In this document: positions 32,936 to 42,275 of the stretch, piece by piece
How the letters are laid out: every line of letters begins with the position of its first letter
Numbering within the stretch: the first letter of the stretch is position 1
Assembly: GCF_030852425.1 (NCBI RefSeq)
Contig: NZ_NSDM01000003.1
Coordinates: 547,876 to 611,875 of the forward strand
Direction of reading: 5' to 3'
DNA: 64,000 nucleotides
Source: Saccharothrix longispora
Lineage (GTDB): Bacteria > Actinomycetota > Actinomycetes > Mycobacteriales > Pseudonocardiaceae
Notes under the pieces: model-generated
The model's input: the letters and a program-made list of their open reading frames with translations, nothing else
Databases searched by the model: none
What the model was told of the DNA's origin: nothing
Program-made: the position numbers and the translations under genes

Positions 32936-35900
32936 GTGGTGGGATGGCTGCGAAGCCCGCGCCTGGCCGTGACGGCCGCGGTGGTGCTGCTGTGCGGTGC
33001 GGTCGTGGTGGTGGCGCAGGAGCGCGCCACGTCGGCGGCGGCGCAGGGGGAATCGCCGGCGGTGGGCCGGATCGCCTTCGCGGGCACCGGGCACCGGAGC
33101 CTCGGCGCGGTGACGTCGCCCGTGCCCGACCGGCTGGGCGCCAGTGCGCCGCTGCTGGGCGCCGGGCCCGCGCACCACGACGACCGGCCGTCCGCGCGCG
33201 GCGGCCTCGTGGTGTTCACGAGCCTGCGCGACGAGCGCAGGCCCCAGGTGTACGTGCGGACCGCGGACGGGGCGGTGCGCCGCCTCACCGAGGGGCGCGA
33301 CGCGGGCCGGCCGCGGTTGTCGCCGGACCTGCGGTCGGTGGTGTTCGACTCCGCCGAGGGCGGGCAGCGGGACCTGTGGCGCGTCGGCGTCGACGGCACC
33401 GGCCTGAGCAGGCTCACCGACACCCCGTACGACGAGACGTCGCCGTCGTTCTCGCCGGACGGCACGCAGGTCGCGTTCTCCGCCGATCCCGACGGGGACG
33501 CCGAGCTGTACCGGCGGCCGGTGGCGGGCGGCTCGCCCACCCGGGTCACCGACGAACCGGTGGGCGCGGCCGTCGAACCCGCGTGGAACCCCGTGGACGG
33601 CCGCCTCGCCTACACGCTCGACCGGGGCGACGGGGCGCCTCGACTGCGGGTGGTGGACGGCGGCCCGGTGCTCGGCGGCGACCAGGCCGGGTGGCGCGGC
33701 CGGTCGCCGGAGTGGCTGCCCGACGGCACGCGCCTGCTGTTCCTCAGCCTCGACCAGGTGTGCTCGTGCCCGGCCGACCCGAACGTGGAGAAGGTCTACC
33801 GCGTCGACACCGCGCCCGGCCTGCCGGTGACCGCGCCGCCCGACCTGCTGCTCGGCGAGGACCGCGTCGTCGGCACGCCCACGTGGCTGGTGGACCCGGC
33901 CGGCGAGCACCTCGTGGTCGGCCGCACCACCGCGCCGACCCGCTCCACCGCGGGCCTCCAGGACGTGCGGCCCGACGGCGCGGACCCGCGCGACCTCGGC
34001 GTGCCCGTGCTGCGCGAGGACCCCGGTGCGGTCGACGACCCGAACCTGCTGTTCCGCCCGCGCCCGGGCTTCGACCCGTGGACGCAGCGGCAGTCCTACT
34101 CCCCCGACGGGCGCACGATCGCGTTCAGCCGCTTCGAGGACGGCGACGGCGGGCGCGTGCAGCGGATCTGGCTGGTGGACGCCGACGGCGGCGACCCGCG
34201 ACGGCTGCCGGTCGCCGACCGGGGCGCGGCGGACTGGGAGTTCGACGCCGCGTGGTCGCCGGACGGCCGCTTCCTCGCCTTCGCCCGCCGGACGCCGGGA
34301 GGTGTGCGCCCGGCGGGCGGCCCGAGCCGCGTGGTGGTCGTCGAGGTCGCGACCGGCGAGGTGGCGGGGCGCCTGCTGCCGCCGCCGGGGCAGGCGGACC
34401 GGGAGGACACGCAGCCCGCGTGGTCCCCGGACGGCCGCACGCTCGCGTTCACCCGCGGCCGGGTGTTCGACGGGCCGACGGCGGAGGTCCGGGACAACCA
34501 CGTGTGGACGGCCCGCGCCGACGGCCTGGACGGGCAGCGCGACGTCTCCGCCGCGGTGTGCGGCTTCGACTGCGAGGTGACCGACGACAGCTCGGTGTTC
34601 AGCCCGGACGGCCGCACGCTGGCGTTCAACCGGGAGGCCGACGGCGTGCTGCTGGTGTCGGTCGGCGACGACGCCTGCACGGTGCTGTTCCCGCGCGGGC
34701 GCGACACCTGCGCCGAGCCGCTGGGCACGTCCGACGGGCCGTTCCAGCCGCGCGACGTGGCGTTCTCGCCGGACGGGTCGCGGGTCGCGCTGACCGCGCG
34801 GCGGGCGGGTGACGCGCGGTCGCCGGAGGAGCTGCTGCTGGTGTCGGTCGCCACGGGCGCGGTCGAGCGGATCACCACCGACCTGCCCGGCCGGCAGAAG
34901 GAGCCCACGTGGCAGCAGTCGGTGGACCTCGCGGTGCTCGCGCCCGCCGGCCTGCCGGACGCCGACACCGGCGCCACGACCCGCCTGGACGTGGAGGTGG
35001 TCAACCGCGGGCCGGCCGCCTCGCCGGGGAGCGCGCTGACCGTCGCCGTGCCCGGCGGGGTGCGGTTGGCCGCGCTGCGCCCGGACCGCGGCACGTGCGA
35101 CGTGGCGGGGTTGCGCTGCGACCCCGGCGTGCTGGCCCCGGGGGACGTGGTGCGGGTGTCGGTGGAGCTGGTGGGCGTGGTCACCGGGCGGCACGAGCTG
35201 ACGTGGTCGGTCGCGGGTCCGGTGCTCGACGCGCTGCCCACCGACAACGCCGCGACGACCGCCGTCCCGGTGCGCGACCCGGCTCCGGCGCCGCCGCCGC
35301 CCCCGCCGCCGCCCGCTCCCGCGCAGCCCGCCGCGGGGCCGTCGCTGGCCGTGGTGGTGCAGCCCGACCCGTCGTACGTGGGTGGGCGCGCGACGGTCAC
35401 GTACACCGTCCGCAACGGCGGCGGCGGCCTGGCCACCGGGCTGCGGCTGGACTTCGCGCTGCCCGCGCGGGTGCCGGTCGCGGTCCTGCCGCCCGGCTGC
35501 TCGGTGACCGGTTGCCCGCTGCTGCCGGACCTCCCGCCCGGCGCGGCGCAGGTCGTGCAGGTGGTGCTGGCCCCGGACGCGCCGCTCCAGGGGGTCGCGC
35601 GCGGCGTGCTGCGCACCACCGGCACCGACGCCGACCCGGCCGACAACACCGCGAGCGCGCCGGTGCGCGTGCTGCTGCCCAGGATCGTGGCCGTGCCGCC
35701 GATCGGGGAACCGGGGTTCGTCACGTCCGTGCGCGGCGTGGACTTCCCACCCGGCGTGCCCGTGCGGCTGTCCTGGTCGCCCGGCATCACCGCGTCGGCC
35801 GCACCCGCGCTGCCGCGCGCGGACGGGGGGTTCGCCGCGCAGCTGCTGATCCTCCACAAGGACTCGACCGGTCCGCGCACGATCACCGCCGCCGGACCCG

Positions 35901-35977
35901 GTTTCCGGTCCGCGACCACCCCGTTCCTGGTGGTGCCGGGGTCCGTCCAGCCGCCGGACGTGGTGCGGCGCAGGTGA
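32936..35977 (+). CDS. Membrane-anchored TolB-like beta-propeller with CARDB/DUF11-like domains
   Basis: The 1,013-residue protein has an N-terminal signal-anchor (LAVTAAVVLLCGAVVVVA), then multiple PD40/TolB-type blades with the repeated SPDGT, SPDGR and FSPDG motifs to about residue 650. Two CARDB/DUF11-like beta-sandwich domains and an IPT-like C-terminal domain follow a Pro-rich hinge (about residue 785). It should sit outside the membrane and bind protein or glycan partners. GTG at 32936 is eight bases after GGAGG. It lies 28 bases before the cap gene, so it belongs to the CIS transcript; a surface receptor or docking role is inference. Confidence 0.75.
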   Translation: MVGWLRSPRLAVTAAVVLLCGAVVVVAQERATSAAAQGESPAVGRIAFAGTGHRSLGAVTSPVPDRLGASAPLLGAGPAHHDDRPSARGGLVVFTSLRDERRPQVYVRTADGAVRRLTEGRDAGRPRLSPDLRSVVFDSAEGGQRDLWRVGVDGTGLSRLTDTPYDETSPSFSPDGTQVAFSADPDGDAELYRRPVAGGSPTRVTDEPVGAAVEPAWNPVDGRLAYTLDRGDGAPRLRVVDGGPVLGGDQAGWRGRSPEWLPDGTRLLFLSLDQVCSCPADPNVEKVYRVDTAPGLPVTAPPDLLLGEDRVVGTPTWLVDPAGEHLVVGRTTAPTRSTAGLQDVRPDGADPRDLGVPVLREDPGAVDDPNLLFRPRPGFDPWTQRQSYSPDGRTIAFSRFEDGDGGRVQRIWLVDADGGDPRRLPVADRGAADWEFDAAWSPDGRFLAFARRTPGGVRPAGGPSRVVVVEVATGEVAGRLLPPPGQADREDTQPAWSPDGRTLAFTRGRVFDGPTAEVRDNHVWTARADGLDGQRDVSAAVCGFDCEVTDDSSVFSPDGRTLAFNREADGVLLVSVGDDACTVLFPRGRDTCAEPLGTSDGPFQPRDVAFSPDGSRVALTARRAGDARSPEELLLVSVATGAVERITTDLPGRQKEPTWQQSVDLAVLAPAGLPDADTGATTRLDVEVVNRGPAASPGSALTVAVPGGVRLAALRPDRGTCDVAGLRCDPGVLAPGDVVRVSVELVGVVTGRHELTWSVAGPVLDALPTDNAATTAVPVRDPAPAPPPPPPPPAPAQPAAGPSLAVVVQPDPSYVGGRATVTYTVRNGGGGLATGLRLDFALPARVPVAVLPPGCSVTGCPLLPDLPPGAAQVVQVVLAPDAPLQGVARGVLRTTGTDADPADNTASAPVRVLLPRIVAVPPIGEPGFVTSVRGVDFPPGVPVRLSWSPGITASAAPALPRADGGFAAQLLILHKDSTGPRTITAAGPGFRSATTPFLVVPGSVQPPDVVRRR

Positions 35978-36005
35978 TCCGGGACGACGACGAGGGAGGT
36001 GCCAG

Positions 36006-36692
36006 GTGATCCACGAGGTGGACGAAGCGATGCGCAAGCTGTTCGCGGCCGGCGACGTGCCGGGCGGCGGCGGTGATCTGGCGTTCGACCCGCCCACGAC
36101 GGACTGGGTGGCGCGGCGCAACGCCCCGACGGTGAACGTGTTCCTCTACGACATCCGCGAGGACCTGTCGCGGCGCTCGACCGGCGCGCTGGCCGTGCAC
36201 GAGGACGAGCACCTGGTCGGCCACCGCCGGCCGCCCCGCTGGTTCCGGTTGTCGTACCTGGTGACGGCGTGGACGAACCGGTCGCAGGACGGGCACCGGC
36301 TGCTGTCGCAGGCGTTGACGTGCCTGGTGGCGACCAACCGGTTCCGGGCGGAGTGGTTGACCGGCTCGTTGGCCGAGCTGGACCTGTCGGTGGGCGTCGA
36401 GGCGGGCGGGGCGGTGTCGGAGGGCCGTGCGGCGACGGACGTCTGGTCTGCGCTGGGCGGCGAGCTGAGGCCCGCGATCAACGTGGTGGTGACCGCGCCG
36501 GTCGTCGGCACGCTCGCCCCGGCCGCGCCGGCCGTGGACGGCCTGGTGCTGGTCGGTCCCTCCGCCGAGGAGGGCCGCAGGCTGCGCTACGACGGACCGG
36601 GGGACGGCGGGACGACCGGCGGTGGGTTCACCGCGCCCCGGCCGCGGCCGCTGCCCGCCGAACGCCGCCGCCACGCCGGACCGATCCGATGA
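36006..36692 (+). CDS. DUF4255 protein, CIS sheath terminator/cap (Pvc16-like)
   Basis: The 228-residue protein matches DUF4255: an N-terminal helix (IHEVDEAMRKLFAAG), VNVFLYDIREDLSRR, RPPRWFRLSYLVTAWT and DGHRLLSQAL. In PVC-type particles this family caps the sheath and tube at the end away from the baseplate. The C-terminal tail is Gly/Pro/Arg-rich. GTG at 36006 follows GGGAGG, and the stop overlaps the ATPase start (ATGA). Confidence 0.9.
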   Translation: MIHEVDEAMRKLFAAGDVPGGGGDLAFDPPTTDWVARRNAPTVNVFLYDIREDLSRRSTGALAVHEDEHLVGHRRPPRWFRLSYLVTAWTNRSQDGHRLLSQALTCLVATNRFRAEWLTGSLAELDLSVGVEAGGAVSEGRAATDVWSALGGELRPAINVVVTAPVVGTLAPAAPAVDGLVLVGPSAEEGRRLRYDGPGDGGTTGGGFTAPRPRPLPAERRRHAGPIR

Positions 36693-38809
36693 CCGCCGAG
36701 GTGATGGACGCAGGGGCGACGGGCGCGGTGGGTGCCGGCCGGGCCCGGGTCGGGACGCGCCCGGCGGACCTCGCGTACCTGTGGGGCCGGCTGGGCGCCG
36801 TCGAGCAGCGGGTGCGCCGGGCGGTGGCGGCGCGGGCGGAGGGCGATCCCGCGCCGCACGACCCGTACCGCGGCCTGTACCTCACGGCGGAGGTCGTGCG
36901 GCGCGTCCTGGACTCGCCGAGCCGACCGGCCGCACCGCCCGGGGACGACCCGGACCTGGCCGCGCTCGCCGCGCTGACGCCCGGCTCCGAGCCCCGACTG
37001 CTGCGGCTGGCCCGGCGGTTCGACCTGGCACCGGTGGACGTGGAGTTCCTGCTGATCGCGCTCGCGCCGGACGTCGACGCCCGGTTCGAGCGGCTCTACG
37101 CCTACCTCAACGACGACGTCACCCGCCGGCGCGCGGCGGTCGGGCTGGCGCTGGAGCTGTGCGGCCTGCCCCCGGCGGACCCGGCCCGGTTCCGGTTCGC
37201 GCCGTCCGCGCCGCTGGTGGCGGGCGGGCTGGTCGAGGTCGCCGACGGTGGCCTGCCCGCCCTGTCGCGGGTGCTGCGGGTGCCCGACCGGGTCGTCGCG
37301 CACCTGCTCGGCGCGGACGAGCCGGACCCGGTGCTCGCCGGCGTGGCCCGGGTCGTGCCGGCGAGCACCGACCCGGGCCCGGACCACCGGCTCGGCGGGG
37401 CGCTGCGGGCCGGGCTGTCGACGGTGCACCTGCGCGCGCGCGACGGTGACGGCGGGCGGGTGGCGTGCGACGCGCTGGCCGCCGCCGGGCGGGACGCGGT
37501 GGTGCTCGACGCGGCGGCGGTGGCGTCCCCCGGTGCGGCCGGCCCGGGAACGCCCCTGCTCGCGGGGGCGGTCCGGGAGGCCCGGTTGCGGGGTGCGGGC
37601 GTGGTGCTCGGGCCGCTGGACGCGCTGGTGCCCGGGCACGTGGGCGTCGTGCGCGACCTCGTCGCCCTCGCCGGCGACGTGCCGCTCCTGCTGCACGGCC
37701 GGGGACATTGGGACCCGCACTGGACGGCGGAGCCGGTCGTGTCGGTGGACGTGCCGTCGCCCGACCCCGACCTGCGGGCCCGGCGGTGGGCGGGGGCGCT
37801 GGCCGAGGCGACCGGGGCGCCCGCGGACGACTCGCTGGTGGCGGCGCTGTCGGGGTACCGGCTGGGCGTCGACGAGATGACCCGGGCGGTGGCGGTCGCG
37901 ACGCGGCTGGCCGTGCTGGAGGACCGCCCGGTGCGCCTGGGGCACGTCCGCGCGGGCGTGCGCGCCCAGAACGGCGCGGGGCTGGAGCGGCTGGCCCGCC
38001 GCATCACGCCCGCCGTCACGTGGGACGACCTCGTGCTGCCCCCGCCCACCCGCGCGCAGCTCGACGAGCTGGTGGTGCGGGCGCGGCACCGCGACCGCGT
38101 GCTGGGGCAGTGGCGGATGCGGCCGGGCGGCGGTCGCGGGCGCGGGGTGGTGGCGCTGTTCGCGGGCGAGTCGGGCACCGGCAAGACGATGTCGGCCGAG
38201 GTGGTCGCCGCCGAGATCGGCATGGACCTGTACGTGGTGGACCTGTCGTCGCTGGTGGACAAGTACATCGGAGAGACGGAGAAGAACCTGGAGCGGATCT
38301 TCACCGAGGCTGCCGGCGTGCACGGCGTGCTGCTGTTCGACGAGGCGGACGCGGTGTTCGGCAAGCGGTCGGAGGTCAAGGACTCGCACGACAAGCACGC
38401 CAACACGGAGTCCGCGTACCTGCTCCAGCGCATGGAGTCCTTCGACGGGATCGCGGTGCTGACCACCAACCTGCGGTCCAACGTGGACGAGGCGTTCACC
38501 CGCCGGATCGACGTGGTCGCGGACTTCCCGGTGCCCGACGCCGAACAGCGGACCGCGCTGTGGGACCGCTGCCTGGGCACCGCGATGCCGCGGTCCGACG
38601 ACCTGGACCTGGCGTTCTGCGCCGACCGCTTCGAACTGGCGGGCGGCTCGATCCGGGCGTGCGCGGTGACCGCCGCCTACCTGGCCGCCGCCGCCGACCG
38701 GCCGGTGGCCATGGCGGACGTCGTGACGGCGATCCGGCGGGAGTACCGCAAGCTCGGCCGGCTCGTGCTGGAGAACGAGTTCGGACCGTGGTGGCAGGAC
38801 CGGCCCTGA
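36689..38809 (+). CDS. AAA+ ATPase of the CIS (Pvc15-like)
   Basis: The 706-residue protein has a divergent N-terminal region and a C-terminal AAA+ module with Walker A GESGTGKT (493-500), Walker B LLFDEAD (to 554), sensor 1 (VLTTNLRSN) and arginine-finger region (FTRRIDVVADFPVPD). Every complete PVC-type locus carries such an ATPase; its role in assembly or cargo handling is not settled. It is coupled to the cap gene by a four-base overlap. Confidence 0.92.
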   Translation: MTAEVMDAGATGAVGAGRARVGTRPADLAYLWGRLGAVEQRVRRAVAARAEGDPAPHDPYRGLYLTAEVVRRVLDSPSRPAAPPGDDPDLAALAALTPGSEPRLLRLARRFDLAPVDVEFLLIALAPDVDARFERLYAYLNDDVTRRRAAVGLALELCGLPPADPARFRFAPSAPLVAGGLVEVADGGLPALSRVLRVPDRVVAHLLGADEPDPVLAGVARVVPASTDPGPDHRLGGALRAGLSTVHLRARDGDGGRVACDALAAAGRDAVVLDAAAVASPGAAGPGTPLLAGAVREARLRGAGVVLGPLDALVPGHVGVVRDLVALAGDVPLLLHGRGHWDPHWTAEPVVSVDVPSPDPDLRARRWAGALAEATGAPADDSLVAALSGYRLGVDEMTRAVAVATRLAVLEDRPVRLGHVRAGVRAQNGAGLERLARRITPAVTWDDLVLPPPTRAQLDELVVRARHRDRVLGQWRMRPGGGRGRGVVALFAGESGTGKTMSAEVVAAEIGMDLYVVDLSSLVDKYIGETEKNLERIFTEAAGVHGVLLFDEADAVFGKRSEVKDSHDKHANTESAYLLQRMESFDGIAVLTTNLRSNVDEAFTRRIDVVADFPVPDAEQRTALWDRCLGTAMPRSDDLDLAFCADRFELAGGSIRACAVTAAYLAAAADRPVAMADVVTAIRREYRKLGRLVLENEFGPWWQDRP

Positions 38810-38839
38810 CCGGACCGGCACAGGACCCTGGAGGAGCAC

Positions 38840-40537
38840 GTGACCCACGCACACCACCACCATCACCACCACGGGTCGGGGCACGACGTCCCCCTGCCGG
38901 TGGCGGACCGGCCCGCCGGCGGGGTCGACGAGCTGCTGGACCTCCAGCGCACCGCGGGCAACGCCGCGGTCGCGCGGATGGTCGAGCTGCTCCGGCAGGA
39001 CGGGGCGGCGGGCGAACCGCCGCCGGTGCGGCGGTCGACGGTGCACGACGTGCTGCGACGGCCCGGCACGCCCCTGGACACCGGCACGCGCGCCGACATG
39101 GAGGCACGCCTGGGCGCGGACTTCTCCGGCGTGCGGGTGCACACCGACGCCACGGCGGCCCGCTCGGCGGAGGAGATCGGGGCCCGCGCCTACACCTCGG
39201 GCGACCACGTCGTGATCGGCCGGGGCGGCGGGGACCGGCACACCCTGGCCCACGAGCTGACGCACGTGATCCAGCAGCGCCAGGGCGCGGTGTCGGGCAC
39301 GGACAACGGCGACGGCCTGCGGGTGAGCGACCCGTCGGACCGGTTCGAGCGCGCCGCCGAGGCCAACGCCACCAAGGCGCTGAGCACCCCGGCCCCCGAC
39401 CCGCGGCACGCGTCCCACGACCACGGCGGTGACCACGGCGGTGGGGGCGGCGGTGAACCGGCCGTACAACGCTCACCGGCGACCTGGCGGGTGTCACCCG
39501 AGGTGAACTCGGTGCTGAACGAGCCGTCCACCTGGAACCCGCTGTCCCGCTGGCCGGCGATCGTCGACCGGGTCCGCGCCTACCTCCGCCTGCCCAACAC
39601 CGACTTCGCCACTCGCGGTCGCCTGATCGCCGAGCTGAGGGTCGCGATGGGCGAGTGGAAGCAGAACCAGGACAACCGCACCTCGACCGACCGCAACCCG
39701 GCGCAGACCGCCCGGCGGAGGGCCCTCATCGACGCCCTGTCCCCCCTGCTGGACAACGAGGACCGGGAGGTCGACCACCTGAGGAGGCAGGCCGACGACC
39801 CCTCGTACGACCGACCGACCGAGCAGGCGCCACCCGCTCGGGCCTCCGCGGGACCGAGCCGCGCGGCCACCGCGCCGATGGCGATCGGCATCCCCGGCAG
39901 GTCCGGGGCGGTCCCCGACGACCAGTCCGACGACGACACCGCGTACGCCCGACAGCCCGCCCGGGCCCCCGGGCTCCCCTACTCGCGGGTGATGCAGCGC
40001 TACCAGAACGTGCCGCCGCTGCCGCAGGGCGTCCAGGTCCACGCCCACCTCACCCGGGAGCAGTACCGGACGGGCATCCACAACGACGGCCTGGTGCGCG
40101 GTCGCCGCCAAGGCGTCGGCCTGGCGCCCGAGGGGTTCGCCGAGGAGACGGTCGGCCCGCCGGACCGGAACAACATCTACGTGCTGTCGGGCGGCGGGGC
40201 GGCGGCATTCGTCTCCCAGGACCTCGGCGGCGACGCCGCGCCGATCGGCGTGGTGAGCGATTCGAACGTCGACTTCATGCAGGACAACAACTACCGCGGC
40301 GGGGGTGCGCACATGTACCCGGGTGACGCGCCACCCGTGCGCGACACCCGGCCGGGTGACCTGGGGCCGTTCTCGTTCACCCTGCCCGCGACGCCGCGGA
40401 CGAGGGCGGGCATCACCGACTTCCTCAACAGGAGGTTGCCGGCGAACGCGCAGCTGACCGAGGCCGAGGCCGTGACGCGGGTGGCGGCGGCGCTGTTCCG
40501 CGACCACCCGATGTACCTCGCCGGCTACCTGGACTGA
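38840..40537 (+). CDS. DUF4157 (eCIS core) protein with an unassigned C-terminal domain; candidate effector
   Basis: The 565-residue protein starts MTHAHHHHHHHGSGHD, then a DUF4157 domain (about 30-175): LLDLQRTAGNAAVARMV, LGADFSGVRVHTD and a zincin-type HELTH (138-142). A His/Asp/Gly linker, VQR sites (EPAVQRSP, SRVMQRYQ) and a helical middle follow. The final 170 residues (from about 394) form a separate domain with HLTREQYRTGIHNDGL, NNIYVLSGGG and MYPGDAPP. I know no family for it; an ADP-ribosyltransferase-like fold is a guess. DUF4157 typically marks CIS cargo. It ends at a strong terminator. Confidence 0.8.
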   Translation: MTHAHHHHHHHGSGHDVPLPVADRPAGGVDELLDLQRTAGNAAVARMVELLRQDGAAGEPPPVRRSTVHDVLRRPGTPLDTGTRADMEARLGADFSGVRVHTDATAARSAEEIGARAYTSGDHVVIGRGGGDRHTLAHELTHVIQQRQGAVSGTDNGDGLRVSDPSDRFERAAEANATKALSTPAPDPRHASHDHGGDHGGGGGGEPAVQRSPATWRVSPEVNSVLNEPSTWNPLSRWPAIVDRVRAYLRLPNTDFATRGRLIAELRVAMGEWKQNQDNRTSTDRNPAQTARRRALIDALSPLLDNEDREVDHLRRQADDPSYDRPTEQAPPARASAGPSRAATAPMAIGIPGRSGAVPDDQSDDDTAYARQPARAPGLPYSRVMQRYQNVPPLPQGVQVHAHLTREQYRTGIHNDGLVRGRRQGVGLAPEGFAEETVGPPDRNNIYVLSGGGAAAFVSQDLGGDAAPIGVVSDSNVDFMQDNNYRGGGAHMYPGDAPPVRDTRPGDLGPFSFTLPATPRTRAGITDFLNRRLPANAQLTEAEAVTRVAAALFRDHPMYLAGYLD

Positions 40538-40558
40538 TCGCCCTCCCCCGTTCCCCAC

Positions 40559-40596
40559 CGCGCCCCGGCGCCGACTCCGCTCGGCGCCGGGGCGCG
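40559..40596 (+). terminator. Terminator after the DUF4157 gene
   Basis: A perfect 16-bp GC stem with a six-base loop (CGCGCCCCGGCGCCGA, complement at 40581-40596) separates the ATPase/DUF4157 transcript from the sheath operon. The sheath gene must therefore have its own promoter in 40597-40729, where CCCGTTGGGGCAACGGG forms a small inverted repeat. Confidence 0.7.
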
Positions 40597-40729
40597 CCGC
40601 TGTCCGGGATGCCCGTTGGGGCAACGGGAGTGCCCCCGGCGGGGTCCGGCGGTCCTGCCGCCCGGTGCGCCGCCCGGCGAAGCTTGTCCTCACCAGAGCG
40701 GAAGAACGCCCGACAGACGAGGAGCGACC

Positions 40730-42247
40730 ATGCCGCAGTACCTCTCCCCCGGCGTGTACGTGGAGGAGGTCCAGACCGGGGCGCGACCGATCGAGGGCGT
40801 CGGCACCGCGGTCGCCGCCTTCGTCGGGTTCGCCGAGCACGGCCCCTTCCACCAGCCGACCCTGGTGACCAACTGGAACCAGTACGTGCAGCACTTCGGC
40901 GGCTTCACCGAGGGCGCCTACCTGCCGCACGCGGTGTACGGCTACTTCGCCAACGGGGGCGGCGCGGCGTACGTGGTGCGCGTGGGCGGCGCGGCCCGGG
41001 ACGCGGAGCCGGTGGCGCCGGTGCCCGCGACGCTCGGCGGGCTGCGGATCACCGCGCTGCCGTCGGCCGGAGCGGACGTGAGCGTCGAGGTCGCGGACGC
41101 CGACGGCGAGAACCCGCCCGAGGACCGGTTCAAGCTGCTGGTCCGCCAGGGCGACCGGGTGGTGGAGACGTTCGACGTGTCCACGCGCCGCAACCTCAAG
41201 AACTACGTCGTGACGCAGGTCGCCGAGCGGTCCAAGCTGATCGCCGTCACCGAGCAGGCCGGCACGGCGCTGAGCAGGCCGGACAAGCAGTCCGTGGTCC
41301 TGCCCGCCGCGCCCTCCGACGCGGCGAAGCCCGCGAAGGTCGACGCGAACGAGTACGTCGGCGACGCCGAGGCGCGCACCGGCTTCGGCGGCCTGGAGAA
41401 CGTCGACGAGGTCACCATGGTCGCGGTGCCCGACCTGATGAGCGCCTACCAGCGCGGCATGATCGACCTGGAGGGCGTGAAGACCGTGCAGAACGCGGTC
41501 ATCGCGCACTGCGAGCGGATGGGCGACCGGGTCGCCGTGCTGGACGCACCCCCCGGGCTGTCGCCGCAGCGGGTCCGCGCGTGGCGGCGGGACGAGGCCA
41601 ACCACGACTCCCGGTACGCCGCGCTCTACTACCCCTGGATCACCGTGTTCGACCCGGCGACCGGCCGCAACGCGCTCGTGCCGCCGTCCGGGCACGTGGC
41701 GGGCGTGTGGGGGCGCAGCGACGCCGAGCGCGGCGTGCACAAGGCCCCGGCGAACGAGGTCGTCCGCGGTGCCGTCGACCTGGAGACCGCCCTGAGCAAG
41801 GGGGAGCAGGACCTGCTGAACCCGGTCGGCGTGAACTGCCTGCGCTCGTTCCCCGGTCGCGGCATCCGGATCTGGGGCGCGCGCACGCTGTCGTCCGACC
41901 CGGCGTGGCGCTACCTGAACGTGCGGCGGCTGTTCAACTTCCTGGAGGAGTCGATCCTGATCGGCACCCAGTGGGTGGTGTTCGAACCGAACGACGACCG
42001 GCTGTGGGCGGGCATCCGGCGCAACATCACCGCGTTCCTCACCGAGCAGTGGCGCCAGGGCGCGCTGTTCGGCCGCACCCCCGCCGAGGCGTTCTACGTC
42101 AAGTGCGACCGGGACAACAACCCGCAGGAGTCGATCGACCTCGGGCAGGTCGTGTGCGAGATCGGCGTGGCGCCGGTCAAGCCCGCCGAGTTCGTGGTCT
42201 TCCGGCTCGCCCAGTTCTCCGACAACACGAGCCTCGTCAGCGAGTGA
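40730..42247 (+). CDS. Contractile sheath protein
   Basis: The 505-residue protein has the sheath N-terminus PQYLSPGVYVEEVQTGARPIEG, with GVGTAVAAFVGFAEHGP, and the conserved C-terminal domain (GIRIWGARTLSSDPAWRYLNV, RLFNFLEESI, VVCEIGVAPVKPAEFVVF). It forms the outer contractile tube that shortens to drive the inner tube. ATG at 40730 follows GAGGAG. This is the first gene of the structural operon. Confidence 0.95.
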   Translation: MPQYLSPGVYVEEVQTGARPIEGVGTAVAAFVGFAEHGPFHQPTLVTNWNQYVQHFGGFTEGAYLPHAVYGYFANGGGAAYVVRVGGAARDAEPVAPVPATLGGLRITALPSAGADVSVEVADADGENPPEDRFKLLVRQGDRVVETFDVSTRRNLKNYVVTQVAERSKLIAVTEQAGTALSRPDKQSVVLPAAPSDAAKPAKVDANEYVGDAEARTGFGGLENVDEVTMVAVPDLMSAYQRGMIDLEGVKTVQNAVIAHCERMGDRVAVLDAPPGLSPQRVRAWRRDEANHDSRYAALYYPWITVFDPATGRNALVPPSGHVAGVWGRSDAERGVHKAPANEVVRGAVDLETALSKGEQDLLNPVGVNCLRSFPGRGIRIWGARTLSSDPAWRYLNVRRLFNFLEESILIGTQWVVFEPNDDRLWAGIRRNITAFLTEQWRQGALFGRTPAEAFYVKCDRDNNPQESIDLGQVVCEIGVAPVKPAEFVVFRLAQFSDNTSLVSE

Positions 42248-42275
42248 CCTCGTCCTCTTGTGAAAGGCGGCAGCC

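Noticed and set aside
38840..38887. His-run start of the DUF4157 protein as a vector or tag contaminant
   Set aside because: Codon context is GC-rich, no cloning-site sequence adjoins it, and the DUF4157 gene is in a natural operon with its own ribosome-binding site.
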